64,000 nucleotides of DNA from Diadema setosum (taxonomy: Eukaryota > Echinodermata > Echinoidea > Diadematoida > Diadematidae). The notes beneath the pieces are model-generated. The model was given only the letters and a program-made list of their open reading frames with translations, ran no database searches and was not told the origin of the DNA. Position numbers and translations under genes: made by a program. Of this stretch, positions 37,145-49,283 are shown piece after piece. The stretch spans positions 28,362,627-28,426,626 of the forward strand of contig CM067070.1 of NCBI GenBank assembly GCA_033980235.1, given 5' to 3'. Position 1 is the first letter of the stretch. Every line of letters starts with the position of its first letter.

Positions 37145-39432
37145 CACTTTTTAATCATGTGAGGACATAGAATCAATAGGGAGTAGAAGCCCTATGTGAT
37201 TCCTTTTCTTTATCTGAGTATTCTTTGTGTTTTGCTCAGTCTGGAAATGACAGTGTTGTTGGGTTTGGGTCCATTAGAACCCAAGAATTTGCCCTTCCCT
37301 GCATCTGAGTTGGTGTCTTAAGTTCACTTGTACAAAACTGATACAAGCACTGCATGGTTGACATACAGTTATGCATGACTCTTTAATTTGGTCAAGATTT
37401 GACATGATTAGGGATTGTTGAACTCATAATCGAATTTGTCCTTTTGCTGATGTGAAAACCTAAATGCACGCCAAATGACAGGAAGGAAAGCTGCTCAGCA
37501 GTATTGTTAAGTTATAAAGCTCAAAGATTCACAAAACGTCTGTTTTAGACAAAAAATGAAACAAAACCGAACAAAAGGTTAACAATCTTGTTGCAGTCTA
37601 CAGTATAGTTTCCTTTTTGTTTTGTTGAAACTTCATTTTTATTTGGTGTCCATATAGCAGAAATATAGAATCAATGACATACCCTTTGTTGTGTCACATT
37701 TGCTTGTTGTTATTTTTGTTAGGTCCTTTTAGACTTCTCACAAATCTTTTGTATAAAAAATGCAAGTCACAAACAATCAATAGTACCTATTGCAAGACAA
37801 GATCGTGCATCTCTGTCATACACAAACACACAAATAATATTTATATACTGGGGATTGATTTATCAGATCTCAGTTGTAACTTTTCATCTTGCCGTTAACA
37901 GATATCAACTGATGCCTTAGTTATAACTTTTAGGACCTCTCTATGGAATTTGTTGCGGATTGTTCCACATTAAAACTTCAGAAACTTAAAAAAATTATTT
38001 CAATACAAATGGCAAATATTGAGGGACTCATGTGATATAACGATAACATTAAAATGTACGGGTTAGTTTAAAACCTTTTAGAAATAAAAAAATAAGGAAC
38101 AAAATCACACCGCTGTAAACATCAAAGTGTGGATTTCAGTTTACATTGTAAGGCACCACTCTGAATTAATCATATCTTTGGTAAAAAATGATATTATTCT
38201 GGGTTTTTTTTTATGATGGCATTGACGGCTTGTCTTTCAAGCTTAAGGATTGAGGTTATGGCATAAGATGCTGATATGGTGAAGATAATTCTGGTTATAC
38301 ATGTGCTTGTGTGGGGCAGAGACAAAATGCTTACAGCGATGTGTAGTACAATGTAGGGCCTAAGTGTACTGGACTCGGTGATACAGGAGGAATTTTAGGT
38401 TATAAGGAGAGTTTGCAACTCAAGCACTCCTTAAACTGTTAAGTAGAAAGAGTTGGTCCTTGTTCACAGATGTCTGCATGCATCTAGTGCCTCGCATCCT
38501 TACAACATACATTCAGGTGTAACCCTCCAGTAACTAGGCTGTCCATGGCTCCCCCTCTCCTGAAACTCACTGAGCAGCCAGTGACTGCACGTCATGCGTA
38601 TGTGTTTGTGTGTTTTCGTTTGTGTGTGTTGCTTTGCCTGCTTTGTGTCATTCCTGTGTCCCCTTTCCATATAAATTAGTCTGCAATTAAAGCGTGAAAC
38701 TTGCTGCCTTCTTTTGGGACTAGACATCAACATTGCCAACGAGATTTAGGGCGCTGATGGTCTAAGATCTATAGCACTGATGGCATGCATGTTCAAGGTA
38801 TCAAACAAATTTAATGGAAGGATATGCACCTAAGGGAGAGATTTTTTGTATTCAATATGCATTTTTGTTTTTGTCTTATAAAAGTGGCAGTATTAATGCA
38901 GCAGGGAAATGAAAGGTTTGGGAAATATACGACAAGTTTTGTGCTAATTTTGAAAAGTTTTTTTTTTTGTCAGGGGGTCATCTTACTCAGCACTGTAACA
39001 GGACCTGAAATTCTTTCTTACCCCCCCCCCCCTTTCCTGACAATGATATTAACTTCTGGGCAATCCTTCCATCTCGTACAAAAAAGATGAAAAAAAAAAT
39101 CCTAATGAGATATTTCATACTAAGGAATCATGTTTTCTTATCTCTGTACTTTATTGGTTAACTTTTGATAAAGTAAGTGTCCATAGACATATGGATTGAT
39201 AAATATTGGGCGGACTCTGCATTATAACTTGTCCCTGTCATTGCATTTTTGACAGACGATGTCAAGAAAATTGAGACCGAGTTTCCATTCACATAGCAAT
39301 GAGGAGTATTGCCAGTTTATGGTACAGTAATATGACATGATATTCAGGGTACCAGTGTCAAATGCTGTGTAAAATGACTTTCAGATATTAAAGTCACATT
39401 TTGATTTTTTCTGAGGTTCTTATGTGGTTCCA
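37145..39432. other. Intergenic, no gene or clear element seen
   Basis: AT-rich sequence with a poly-C run (39021-39032). ORFs here are short and show no recognisable protein wording. It could be extended DCAF8 3' UTR if the distal poly(A) site at 43166 is used. Confidence 0.35.
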
Positions 39433-39784
39433 TGACATTTGCTCCTGTGACAATTGCTCCCATGAAATACTGTAAAACATGATGTTTCACGGCTTGAGAA
39501 TTCATTGCGTATAGTGTAGACAAGAACTTTCATGTACATTTTAATTTCGTGAATCTTGGCTCTCGCAAAATTCCTGAAATTAAAATGCATGCGAACATTC
39601 CTTGTTTTACAGGACACTGTATTTGCACATTAAGCCAAACAGAAATTCTATCCACAAATATTTAACTAACCATAATCCCAATCCTCACATCAAACCAAAC
39701 CAAAAACCCTATCACAACTCTAACCCTCACAGTAAGTCCGTGGAGGATATAAGACTGGAGCAACTGTCGCAGGAGCAAATGTCA
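39433..39784. mobile_element. Inverted-repeat element, TGACATTTGCTCCTGTGACA ends
   Basis: TGACATTTGCTCCTGTGACA and ATTGCTCC at the left mirror GGAGCAACTGTCGCAGGAGC and AAATGTCA at the right. It contains the nested CTGTAAAAC element at 39470-39612 and an AACC/CCAAA-rich centre. Confidence 0.7.
39470..39612. mobile_element. CTGTAAAAC MITE (copy 2) nested in 39433-39784
   Basis: CTGTAAAACATGATGTTT at the left and CTTGTTTTACAG at the right, with the same inner block (GTGTAGACAAGAAC, AATTAAAATGCATGCG) as 12956-13173. Confidence 0.7.
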
Positions 39785-40025
39785 CATCACCCCTTGTTTA
39801 GATGACTTTTCTGATTGTTATGGTCTTTTCTAAATGTCATGCTGTTTTGCATTTGTTTTTCGTTTCCTTTACTTTTGCTCATTTAGTTTTGATTTGGTAA
39901 ATTTCACTCGGTCTCACATTTGCTGATATGCTGTTCATGCTATCTACTTCGAGGAAATTCTCCCAAAAGGGTCTGTGTCTCTACTTGGCATCACATATCC
40001 CATTGTGAAGAATTGATCCATACTG

Positions 40026-40224
40026 TACAAGCTGTTATTTTGTGAATTTTGTGAGTCACAGTTGGATCGCAAATTTAACAACATGCGAAAATGTCGCCTT
40101 GTACTAGGGTAATAATGCATTTACCATAGCGTCAGTGTCAGTTCGCGAAAACAACATCTCCCGAAAATGTCTGTGATCTCATTTGCGAAAATATCTAAGC
40201 ACAAAAATAACAGCTTATACGGTA
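40026..40224. mobile_element. MITE with GTACAAGCTGTTATTTT ends
   Basis: GTACAAGCTGTTATTTTGTG at the left and CACAAAAATAACAGCTTATAC at the right are inverted. Inner words GCGAAAATGTC and TGTCTGTGATCTCATTTGCG recur, decayed, around 29960-30165 in DCAF8 intron 6. Confidence 0.6.
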
Positions 40225-41016
40225 CACAGAAATAGAAATCAATGTGCAATATAAATGCTAGAGCTCAATAGACCTGTATTACACAAAGAGTTATATAGCG
40301 AGATAAAGTTCATGTACTCGTAGAATAGATGCATCATGTATAAATGGAGGTGTGTTGGCTGCCCTGGATTTTCTGAAAGTTTTCTTTCTTCTTGTCATCA
40401 AGCAACATAATTCAATGTTTAGGATGTGCTTCCATGTTTAATACCAGGTAATCAACTCCAATATAAATTAATTTGGCTTGATTCTGTTATGGTACATTGC
40501 ACACTGTAGAATGGACAAAGTGTTTGGTCGAGTTCACTGTCCATAAGACTGACCACTCACTCTGCCAAGAAGGCTTTATACTGGAATTCGTTTTCTGGGA
40601 CTGGTTATCATTCTCATGGAGTCGTACGTATCTCTCTCATGCGCTTTTAAAACACCATTTGAAAAGTTTGAACGCAAAATGACTTCTCTCCATTCTTCTA
40701 AAAGTTGAGATATCATATTTTGTGATTAAAGTTACAAAAAAAAATATAGGGAAAATACTAAGAAAATCTGAGACATTTTAATCGTAACTTTTAAGAATAT
40801 ACCATTATGTATCACTTGAAAGGTTTTATTTTGCTCTGTCTGATGATGGACTTTTTGAAAATAATGCAAAGCCCATTTTGTGATCAAACTCTTGATTTTC
40901 TGGAGAAGAAATGACTGTCGTTATCAGAGGTTGAGGTAGCCTTATAGTGGCTATAAGGTCATTGATCACTCCCATATTGTCAGCAGAGTGATTTGCTGTG
41001 CAGAAATAAATAAGGT

Positions 41017-41090
41017 GCGGTTATGGGTCTAGTGGTCGGTGTGCTATGCTTTCAATGATAAGGGCTGGGGTTCAAACCCTGCCACAGCAC
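41017..41090 (+). repeat. tRNA-like sequence (SINE head or tRNA pseudogene)
   Basis: The A-box-like GGTCTAGTGGTCGGTG and B-box-like GGGGTTCAAACCC stand at tRNA-typical spacing. GTGCGGT at the start pairs with ACCACAGCAC-type sequence at the end with one mismatch (acceptor-like stem). The anticodon arm is degenerate (only about three pairs), so this is not a functional tRNA. A tRNA-derived SINE head is the likeliest reading. Confidence 0.5.
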
Positions 41091-43328
41091 ATGTATCCCT
41101 GAGCATAGTGAAGTGTGGTTTGTACATTGATTAAGTATTATTATGTACATGTATCACAGGGGATTGATATGCTCAGCAGCATTTTTTCAGTTGAAACTGC
41201 CGCAACTTCAAGTTGTCACGGTGGTGGTCCATAAGATACTTGTGATGTACATGATTGTTTAAACCCCTATTCTGTGGTATGTGTACCATATTCACAGGGC
41301 TGCTAACTCTGAATGGGATCAGTAAGAGACTTGCACAATTTACCTAATCCTAACTGTCTCACTCTGATAAAAACCTAGAATTCTCATGCTGAACTCAAAA
41401 TTAGAAAATGACAGAAACTTTCCAAAATCTGTGATGTTTTAAATATTTGATACACTGAAGCCGAAATTTCAAGATTTTCCTGTAGGCATACCTTCTTACA
41501 TGTATAATGTTGAAGTTATGACCGTTCACTTCTTCACCAGATTGCACCTTATGTAATACCCTGTATTGTCAAAATTTTCTATCTTGCAAAAAAAAAAGGG
41601 GGGGGGCCGACCCCTTTCACACCATCTTCCTCCCCTTTCACACCATCTCCCTCCCTTTTCACACCATCTCCCTCCCCTTCCCCTTCCTCACTCCAAACTT
41701 TCATTCATGGTTGGCAGCCTTGTTTATGTATTTTTTCACTTCAAGATGGATAGCACTAGCATCCAGTCTTACTGGACTGCAGCTGTCCAGCTTTCGCTGC
41801 ATGGTCCACATGTGAAGGTTCAGCTCAGTATGGAGTTGAACTTGGTCAACTTTCTTCATCCGTTCTCTCTTGTTTATTGGCATTGCTGGCACAGCAGCTG
41901 TTCAAGGTATATTTTTGTACATAAAGATATAGAAAACAGCTTGCATATACACTCAGAGTAGTTCTGGAAAAGTAACCTCTTTTTTCTTTTTATATAGGTG
42001 ATATACATGTACAATGTGTATGTATGTATTTTGTTGAGATTGTTATGTTGAAAATACAAACACATGGTGCAACATGAGCTTTGCCATGTCTCCACTACAG
42101 ACCATTTTTTAATGAAATGTATAAGGGAGATTTTGAGGCACTTGCTGAGGCCAAGTTTTGCCCAATTAATGTGTATTAGAATAAACAACAGGCAAGACAA
42201 TAATTTCAAGCCTTGGTAAATAGGCATTGGAAGTCAGAAAATGGTTACATTTGTTGTCAGAGATGTGTCACAGAACTCATTTTCTTTGTTCAGTTTTGTT
42301 TGGTTTTTTCATTCCGTGTAAGCCTTTTACAATGAACAATTAAAAAGAAAAAAGAAAATCTGCGTTTTGAATGGTAAATCCCAGGCCATTGGTCTAAATT
42401 AATCTCTACTACACTCTGATTTTCTTTTCTTTTTTTAAGGTTAGATATTGAATACTTCACATGCAAAAACTTTTAGCTGCTATCCTATCAGCATCACATA
42501 ATGCAAAGTCAGCTTTTGTGTCACCCAAAGATGCACATTAAGTTGTACATAATATAAATATATATATATTATATACGTAATATGCCTAAATATAGATGTA
42601 ACAAGATTGAGAATTTCTGATGTACATTTGTTGGAAATCTCAGTTTGCTAAATGAGACAGAGAAACAGGTAGAACAATATATTTAAGACTGGGTGCACAT
42701 AGGCAGTCTGGAAACTTCTCAAATCAGAATTCATTTCATGTCGGAATAGCTAGAGGCAAAGAGGTTATATTTTTGAAGCCGTGTAGACATTTTCTGATAT
42801 TGTATCTTGCATCCGACATATGACCTTCTTTTCTGTCACTTTCAGAAAGTTTTCACTTGGAATATCTTTTATTGTTTTAATTCAGTCCTTTGATTTTCCA
42901 CAGGACACTGTGTAGGGTGTAGTTTCTCCACTGGACACGTGCCCACACTGTTTGTTTGTTCCTTTTAATTTTCTCCACTTAAGTTATGAACTCTGACAAT
43001 TGCTAAAAAAGTATGGAGTTTTTATTCACATTTTTGTTACATAATGCTAGTTGGACTGTTTAGGCTGTACATGGACTGTTGCAAGATTATGCATTTGTAA
43101 TGAGAAAATATACGACTGTATTATTTTCTAGGGAATCTTCTGTGTTTTGATGTGGAATTTAGATCAATAAAATTGATAGAAATTTTTTGCTTTACATCTG
43201 TTGGTTTTGGTTGTCACCTGTGTCTATGACTCATTAATCCATGCAAGCACATACCCCAATACAGTGTACATACAGATTGTATGTATGGTAGTTTATGCTT
43301 GATGTCATGTGGAGCAGCGTACAGTGTA
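41091..43328. other. Non-coding stretch with a possible distal poly(A) site
   Basis: No gene is recognised. A G-run and CCCTTTCACACCATCT repeats lie at 41600-41680. AATAAA at 43166-43171 with T-rich sequence after it looks like a real cleavage site and could terminate a long plus-strand 3' UTR. Confidence 0.35.
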
Positions 43329-43764
43329 CAGTTCGACCTCGATTATCCGGCCTCCTTTTATCGGGAAAACTCTATTATCCAATCGCTTTCACGCAATGAA
43401 GGACTTTTTTTTTTCATCCAAAAATTGAGAAAAAACAGTGACTTTCATGGATTTATTTCACTAATTTCTTAAGATGGGCATGATAGGTTTCTCAATAGCT
43501 AATGAGGTAAAAATTGTATGATTTTCATATAAAGATTTACTTTATTTTGGTGAAGAAGGGACTACAATTTTGCGCAGGCTAGCATAGGTTAACCACCATT
43601 GCGGGGTACGCTACCTGCCTAGCTGCTAATGCACTGGGACGGCAGCTTGGACGGCAGCTACAAGTATATACATGTACATTAACATTGTGTCTCCCATATC
43701 CGGCGAATTCGCTTATCCGGATGAGCGCCGGTCCTGACATGGCCGGATAATCAAGGTCGAACTG
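43329..43764. mobile_element. TA-flanked pogo-like MITE, CAGTTCGACCTCGATTATCC ends
   Basis: TA-CAGTTCGACCTCGATTATCC at the left and GGATAATCAAGGTCGAACTG-TA at the right. ATTATCC/TTATCGG words recur in the arms. CAGT termini and TA duplication fit the Tigger/pogo group. Confidence 0.85.
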
Positions 43765-44348
43765 TACTTTATTTCTCATGGAGGTTTAGTTGACGTTAGG
43801 GGGGTGGGCAGGGGAGGAGAATCGTGCATTATTTTTTTTATTTTTTTTTAAATTAATTAATTAATTCATTCATTTTTTTTCTTTGTGCCAGATATGGATT
43901 TAAAAATTCTACCTGTAGGAATGCACACTCCCTCATATACATGTATGTGAATGGCAAAAGCTTTTGTCAACTAACAGATCTCTTTGCTGACTTTTCAGCA
44001 GCAACAGTATCTAAAGCATGGATACTATTAAAATTGTGTGTGTATGTGTGTGTGCGTGTGTGTGTGTGTGGGTGTGTGTGTATGCCTGTGGGTTTTAAGT
44101 GCAAGTATGATTGGCAACAGGTGTTGCAAGAAAGTGGAGTTGCAATCAATTGCAAATATCTATTGCAAATTTGCAATCAATTGCAGGATTTGCAATAGAT
44201 TTTGGGGAGTTGCAATAAATTGCAACCTTCTTGCAAAACCCCCTCAGCATAACATACATAAACATCATGTCCTGCGCATATACACTGTACATTTATCTTC
44301 ATTCTATTGTTGCCATACATACCATGTACAACATATAAAACATGTATA

Positions 44349-44491
44349 CAATGGACTCCCTTTATAATGAAGTCCTCGGAACCAGCAGTTTTCTTTCATT
44401 ATACTGAAATTTCTTTACAACCGAACAAATTGCTATTTCTTTATAACCAGAATTCCGTTATAACCATGTTTGTTATAATGGGAGTGCACTG
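44349..44491. mobile_element. CAGTGGACTCCC-family MITE (copy 2)
   Basis: TA-CAATGGACTCCCTTTATAA at the left, TTATAATGGGAGTGCACTG-TA at the right. Inside: GTCCTCGGAACCAGCAG and TTATAACC words. Confidence 0.8.
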
Positions 44492-45041
44492 TATTATGGA
44501 AGCAGTCAACTTAAGGTTCGCGCCAGTGCAACAAACTGACCAGCCAACCACCAACATTCACCCCTTTCAAACTTCATCTGATTTTGAGGACAGAACATCA
44601 CCAAATGAGTAAAATGCATGACTATGGCACTTATTAAACAAAATAATGTTGCCTCTTCAGGCGTAATACATAACTTGAAATTTTAACGGGCGTATAGTTA
44701 TCCAAAGTGATTATATTTTCCCTGCAGGCACAGCATTACAAGGGAAAATTAATTAGTCATGAGCGGAAAATATAACTGAACTACGAAGGGGACTGTTGAG
44801 TGTTATCTTCCCATGAGACATGAGGCAATATTTATTTTATGTTACCGTCTATATAAATTCACCTCACTTTATTCTAGCCTCGGCAGCTGGTAAAATTCTG
44901 GATGTGATGGACACTGCTTGCAATACAAAGATTTTAATCCACACTGCACTGATTACATTACGACCAATCATCTACCAGCATTTATGCACATCATCTACAT
45001 TGTCTCAAGCACCCTCAAGCAGGTAGGAAAAAACATATATA

Positions 45042-45226
45042 CAGTGGACTCCCATTATAACAAAGTCCTCGGGACCAGCAGTTTTCTTTCGCGATATTGA
45101 AATTTCGAAATAAGCAAAGAAATAACGAACAAAAATCATAGAGCAGATAATGTCGAGGTCTAAATTTTTACTTCCTTGTAACTGGGATTTCGTTATAACC
45201 GTGATCGTTATAATGGGACTGCACTG
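45042..45226. mobile_element. CAGTGGACTCCC-family MITE (copy 3)
   Basis: TA-CAGTGGACTCCCATTATAAC at the left and GTTATAATGGGACTGCACTG-TA at the right. It sits beyond the ATP5PF 3' end. Confidence 0.8.
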
Positions 45227-45339
45227 TACTGCATTCATCCAGCTCTCAAAGATTCCTGACCAGCTCACATTCAATACACGACAACACCAGAGTACAGTGA
45301 ATTATAGCACAAAAAACTTTGTTGTCAGTCAATAAAATA

Positions 45340-45345
45340 TTTATT
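45340..45345 (-). terminator. Candidate poly(A) signal of ATP5PF
   Basis: AATAAA on the minus strand about 465 bp beyond the ATP5PF stop codon; no nearer canonical signal was noticed. Confidence 0.35.
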
Positions 45346-45809
45346 AACTATGAATTGGATCATATAACATACATCATATGTTATTATGTCATATAACATC
45401 TACACAGCAAGACTTTCCCAAATTTACAATATCAAAGGTTTCTTCCATGAAGATAGTGAGGGGAATCCTGGAAGTGCAAATTAATTTGCACAGGTGGGAG
45501 GAAAAATTTCAAAAATGAAAAGAAAAGAAGTCTAAATGCCATGTCATCACTCTATACCAATTGTATTTAACAATTTTTCTTTCTTGCAGGCAATCAAGGA
45601 AGTGATATCCGCATGAACCCCTCCTTGGGTATGGTTCAGGTTGGCTTTCAATTTTCTGATTGTAGGCAATGCCAAATGACCGATATATCTGGCAAAAGGA
45701 CAGTAATGGTGTTGTTATGAAAGAGATTGATATTGCGGTGTTGTAGTCTTCACAGCCTGTGGGCGGTGATGAGTCCCCCTAGCTTGTTCATCTGTACACG
45801 GTAGCAGTT

Positions 45810-47582
45810 TCATTTCTTCTCTTCCACTGAGAAGTCGATTTCTGTGGAGGTGGAAAAAGCAAAAACAAGTCATTACCATACGTTTTTCTTTTTCCCCACA
45901 CATTGAAAAAAACAAAACAAAACAAAACAAAAATCATCCAGGTCATACATGGACAGAGCCAACTAAAAGAAAGTGAAGCATGCACTTGAGTTGGAAAATT
46001 GTACCATTTTAGAATACCAGTACTACTGGTAAGTATTCTTTCTGACAGCAAAAGCTTGGCCAAGCCTTGCTTAATATAGCATGAAGTATCGCCTGCTACT
46101 TGGATTCCAAGCATAGCTAATACAGTGCACTCCACATGAAATGAACATGGTTACAACGAACATCTGGTTTAATAAATGAAGTATAAATTCAGGTCCCAGC
46201 GTTATCTGCTCTATGTTTGTCATTCTTTATATGTTCAGGTACAACAACATTTCAATATTATATATACAAAAGAAAATTATTGGTTCCTCTGGAGTCTGGA
46301 CTTCCTTTTTAATGGGAAGATGTAGATTAAAACAGCTGACAACAGCATACTTGCAGGAAAAAAAAAAAATCATGATTTCACAATTACTCAATTGGCTTTT
46401 GCCAATTATCAGTACTCACTGACACTTTGCCGACTCAAAAAGTAATTCTACAATTTGCCAACGGACCAATGAAGTACTTAATCATTGTTTCCTGGAAATT
46501 AATTTTGGCTATTGACACAAAGTAATTGTCATTCTCATACAAGAACAAATCTTATTACTGAATCACGACAGCATAGAATTTGGACACATCACAGAAACCC
46601 CAAACAAACAAAACACAAACGCCCAGCTAGGTTTTCCCCTTCAGAGCTTGGCCTAAACTGGTGACATTAGTTTAGTACAGTGCACTCCCGTTATAACGAA
46701 CACGGTTATAACGAAATTCTGGTTATAACGAAGTAAAAATTCGGGCTGTAACGTTATCCAGTTAGTGTATTTTTATTGTTTATTCGTTCGGTTATAACGA
46801 AATTTTGATATAACGAAAGAAAACTGCTGATCCCGAGGACTTCTTTATAACGGGAGTCCACTGTAAGGCACTCAGTGGTCTCACCTTTAAATTGAAATGT
46901 GGGAAATGCTGTCATGTCTCCTCCTCCAAACATCTTGGCAAGCTTGGACTGTTCTGCTGCCATGTCCTTCTCAATCTCTGGGTTTGAGTCCACCAGTTTG
47001 CCCCCAGCAGCCCTACAGAGAAGGGGGAGGGGGGAGGGAAGAGTGTAGTTTGAATGCACTGTGATTTTCCTTTTTCCTTTTTTTTTTTAAAGTGTGATCT
47101 AAACATTACTGTATTTTATCAGTACTTTTTAAAGGTAGGCATATGGGTTTAATGACAATCAAAATATCCACTTAATTGGCTACCTACTTCTGGTGTGTGT
47201 TTTTTTTCATGACCACTTGTATACGTATGTATTTCCTTTTGCAGTTTTAATAATATAGACACATTCAATGTCATTAGATATATTTTTTTTTTTGTAAAAT
47301 GCCACAAAATGTTTTCTCACTTCACACAGATGACTGGTTTGTACATTACATGAAAAATTCCACCTTCTCAAACAAAAGTGATAACAGCCTGCCCAGTCGG
47401 TCATGCTCTTACTTCTTCTTGTTGCCATATTCCCTGATCTTGTCTACAAACAACTTCTGCACGGGATCTGATGGTGCTTTAGCCTTTGCGAGGAGGACGG
47501 AGCTTGCGCCAAGGTTCCGCCTGACGATGACAGTCAGCGCTGGCCTGGCCTGGGGCCCTAGTCTTAGCACCTGCTGAAGCAT
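45810..47582 (-). CDS. ATP5PF: ATP synthase-coupling factor 6, mitochondrial, three coding exons
   Basis: Coupling factor 6 is part of the peripheral stalk of mitochondrial F1Fo-ATP synthase. Minus-strand coding exons: 47582-47413, 47012-46885, 45841-45810. Phases match at both junctions and give 109 residues against 108 in human. The first 30 residues are Arg-rich and lack acidic residues, as expected for a mitochondrial presequence. Then comes the family signature DPVQKLFVDKIREY, and exon 2 carries NPEIEKDMAAEQSKLAKMFG and FPTFQF. The last exon encodes only IDFSVEEKK. An acceptor (CTCTGCAG) 12 bp upstream of the ATG shows the 5' UTR is interrupted by an intron; its first exon was not located. 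A MITE lies 22 bp inside the intron after exon 2. Confidence 0.94.
46678..46863. mobile_element. CAGTGGACTCCC-family MITE (copy 4), inside ATP5PF intron 2
   Basis: TA-CAGTGCACTCCCGTTATAAC at the left, TTATAACGGGAGTCCACTG-TA at the right; GTTATAACGAA recurs at least four times. Its right edge is about 22 bp from the exon donor (46884). The least decayed of the four copies. Confidence 0.85.
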
Positions 47583-47594
47583 GCTGGCTGTAAT

Positions 47595-49283
47595 CTGCAG
47601 AGAGTACAGGAACATCAGAATGATTCAGATGTAACATGCAAACATGTACAGTAACGACACATTGAGTCAGTTACAATTGTACATTGTAGATTGTAGATGG
47701 TCCATAGAGCAACCACAACAGAGAATGACACGGTGATGAAGTTTCTCCATCTGGCCATGCTGTATAACTGTATGTACACATAACACTTATGCCTGCCACA
47801 TTCTACCCCCCTTTTTTTTTACTGTGTAGAAACTGTTGGAGAGTGTACTTACTCCAAAGCTACCAAGTCTCACGCATTGTGAATGAGACTCAAGCATTTA
47901 ATAGGGTCTGTCTCACGATCTCACGCATGGCACCCATTTTTCGCATGCATCGAGAGCATAGCTTAAAGGATTAAAGTGAGAGTTGCAATTGAAGTCATAT
48001 TTCCCTTTTGTCTTTCAAAATAAGTAAAAAATAATCACTTAAGTATGCACCATCTTGCACCATTAAGATCTGAAAATTGAAAAAGCTCCCTATCGTGGTA
48101 GGGCGGACACCCCCCTCCCACACCCTCCCCTCGTTCAGTCGCTTCGCTCCCTCGCTCATGCACATGCGCCCGCGCCGAGATGCTGAGTCATGAAAATTTC
48201 ACTCAGATTTTTTTTTTTTTAACTTGGCATAATATACATTGTATGGTACTCCCAAACATGTATTTGTGATCAGCTCTCATGAGCAACACAACATGTATAC
48301 TTTGACTTTGCTGATAAAATGATACAAAAGGTTGATAAAACATGGCCAGTTCCTGAAATCACTGATGCCAGTGATCTTTGAATTTAAGACAAAATGATGC
48401 CGAGCTAACATCTCCTCGTGGCATCTTCCTATACCTAGAGCTTGATCAAATTAACAACACTGTACAATATGAAGACAATACTCAATTCGACTTGTTTTAC
48501 TTCATATCACTGGATCATATCAAAATCGACTTCTTTAAATTCTAATAAAAAAAAGAGAATGCTATGGACACAATCCTTCATCCTGTGTCCATGTAGATAC
48601 AGCATCTTGAATTCCGCGACAACAAAGAGCACCAAAAGTGCAAGAGGAATGATAAAAATGTCAGTTAATTATGGACATTTAAACACAAAATTGCTTTTCA
48701 AGAAGTGCCCATATCAATGTTTCCCACCTAATCTACATGTAGCTTTTAGAAGGGTGACCAGATTCATTCGCTGCCCCCTGGGGTAGATTCTACATTCCAA
48801 AATCACAAATACTGGTGTATAAATATACAACACTGGTCCAATATTTGATTCCAATGCTTTTTCTGTGATTTTGGTACAGTTTGGTTGTGTGGAATTCGAG
48901 ATAGATTACTCTAGATACTACTCTCTAGTACTACTCTCCTCATAACCCAATGGGGTTTTATTGTTCAGTTGAAAATGTGGGAGAACCCCGACAAAAAAAA
49001 AGAAGACGACACAACTACCAGCCCAATTGATACATTCAGCTCGTCAACATATAAATCCGTTAGCCAATCACAAGTGAGGTAGATTTCTACGTGTTTTATT
49101 AAAACATGTACCTCCTATACGTGATTGGCTAACAGATTCAAAATGGCGACTTGCAGCTAGGGACTAGTGATGTTGCAATCTGGAAACAAATTTCTGTGAT
49201 CTAAACCTACTGTAGTTACTTTTTTTGAATGCACAATGTGAGAAAGTTACCCCAAGCATTGCTGCATGATGTGTCATGTCATG
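47595..49283. other. Upstream of ATP5PF: repeats and probable promoter
   Basis: A CACCCCCCTCCC / CGCTTCGCTCCCTCGCTC block at about 48110-48160 resembles one at 55790-55835, so it is repeat-derived. At 49054-49071 and 49121-49138 lies an 18-bp inverted pair built on AATCCGTTAGCCAATCAC, which includes two CCAAT-type boxes. AAAATGGCGACTT follows at 49138-49150. A promoter here is only a suggestion. Confidence 0.35.

Noticed and set aside
41017..41090. Functional tRNA gene
   Set aside because: The anticodon stem is not formed properly and the acceptor stem has a mismatch; tRNA-derived repeat preferred.
41566..41961. 131-codon plus-strand frame
   Set aside because: The first part is a low-complexity CACCATCTCCCT repeat and the rest shows no recognisable domain or splice context.
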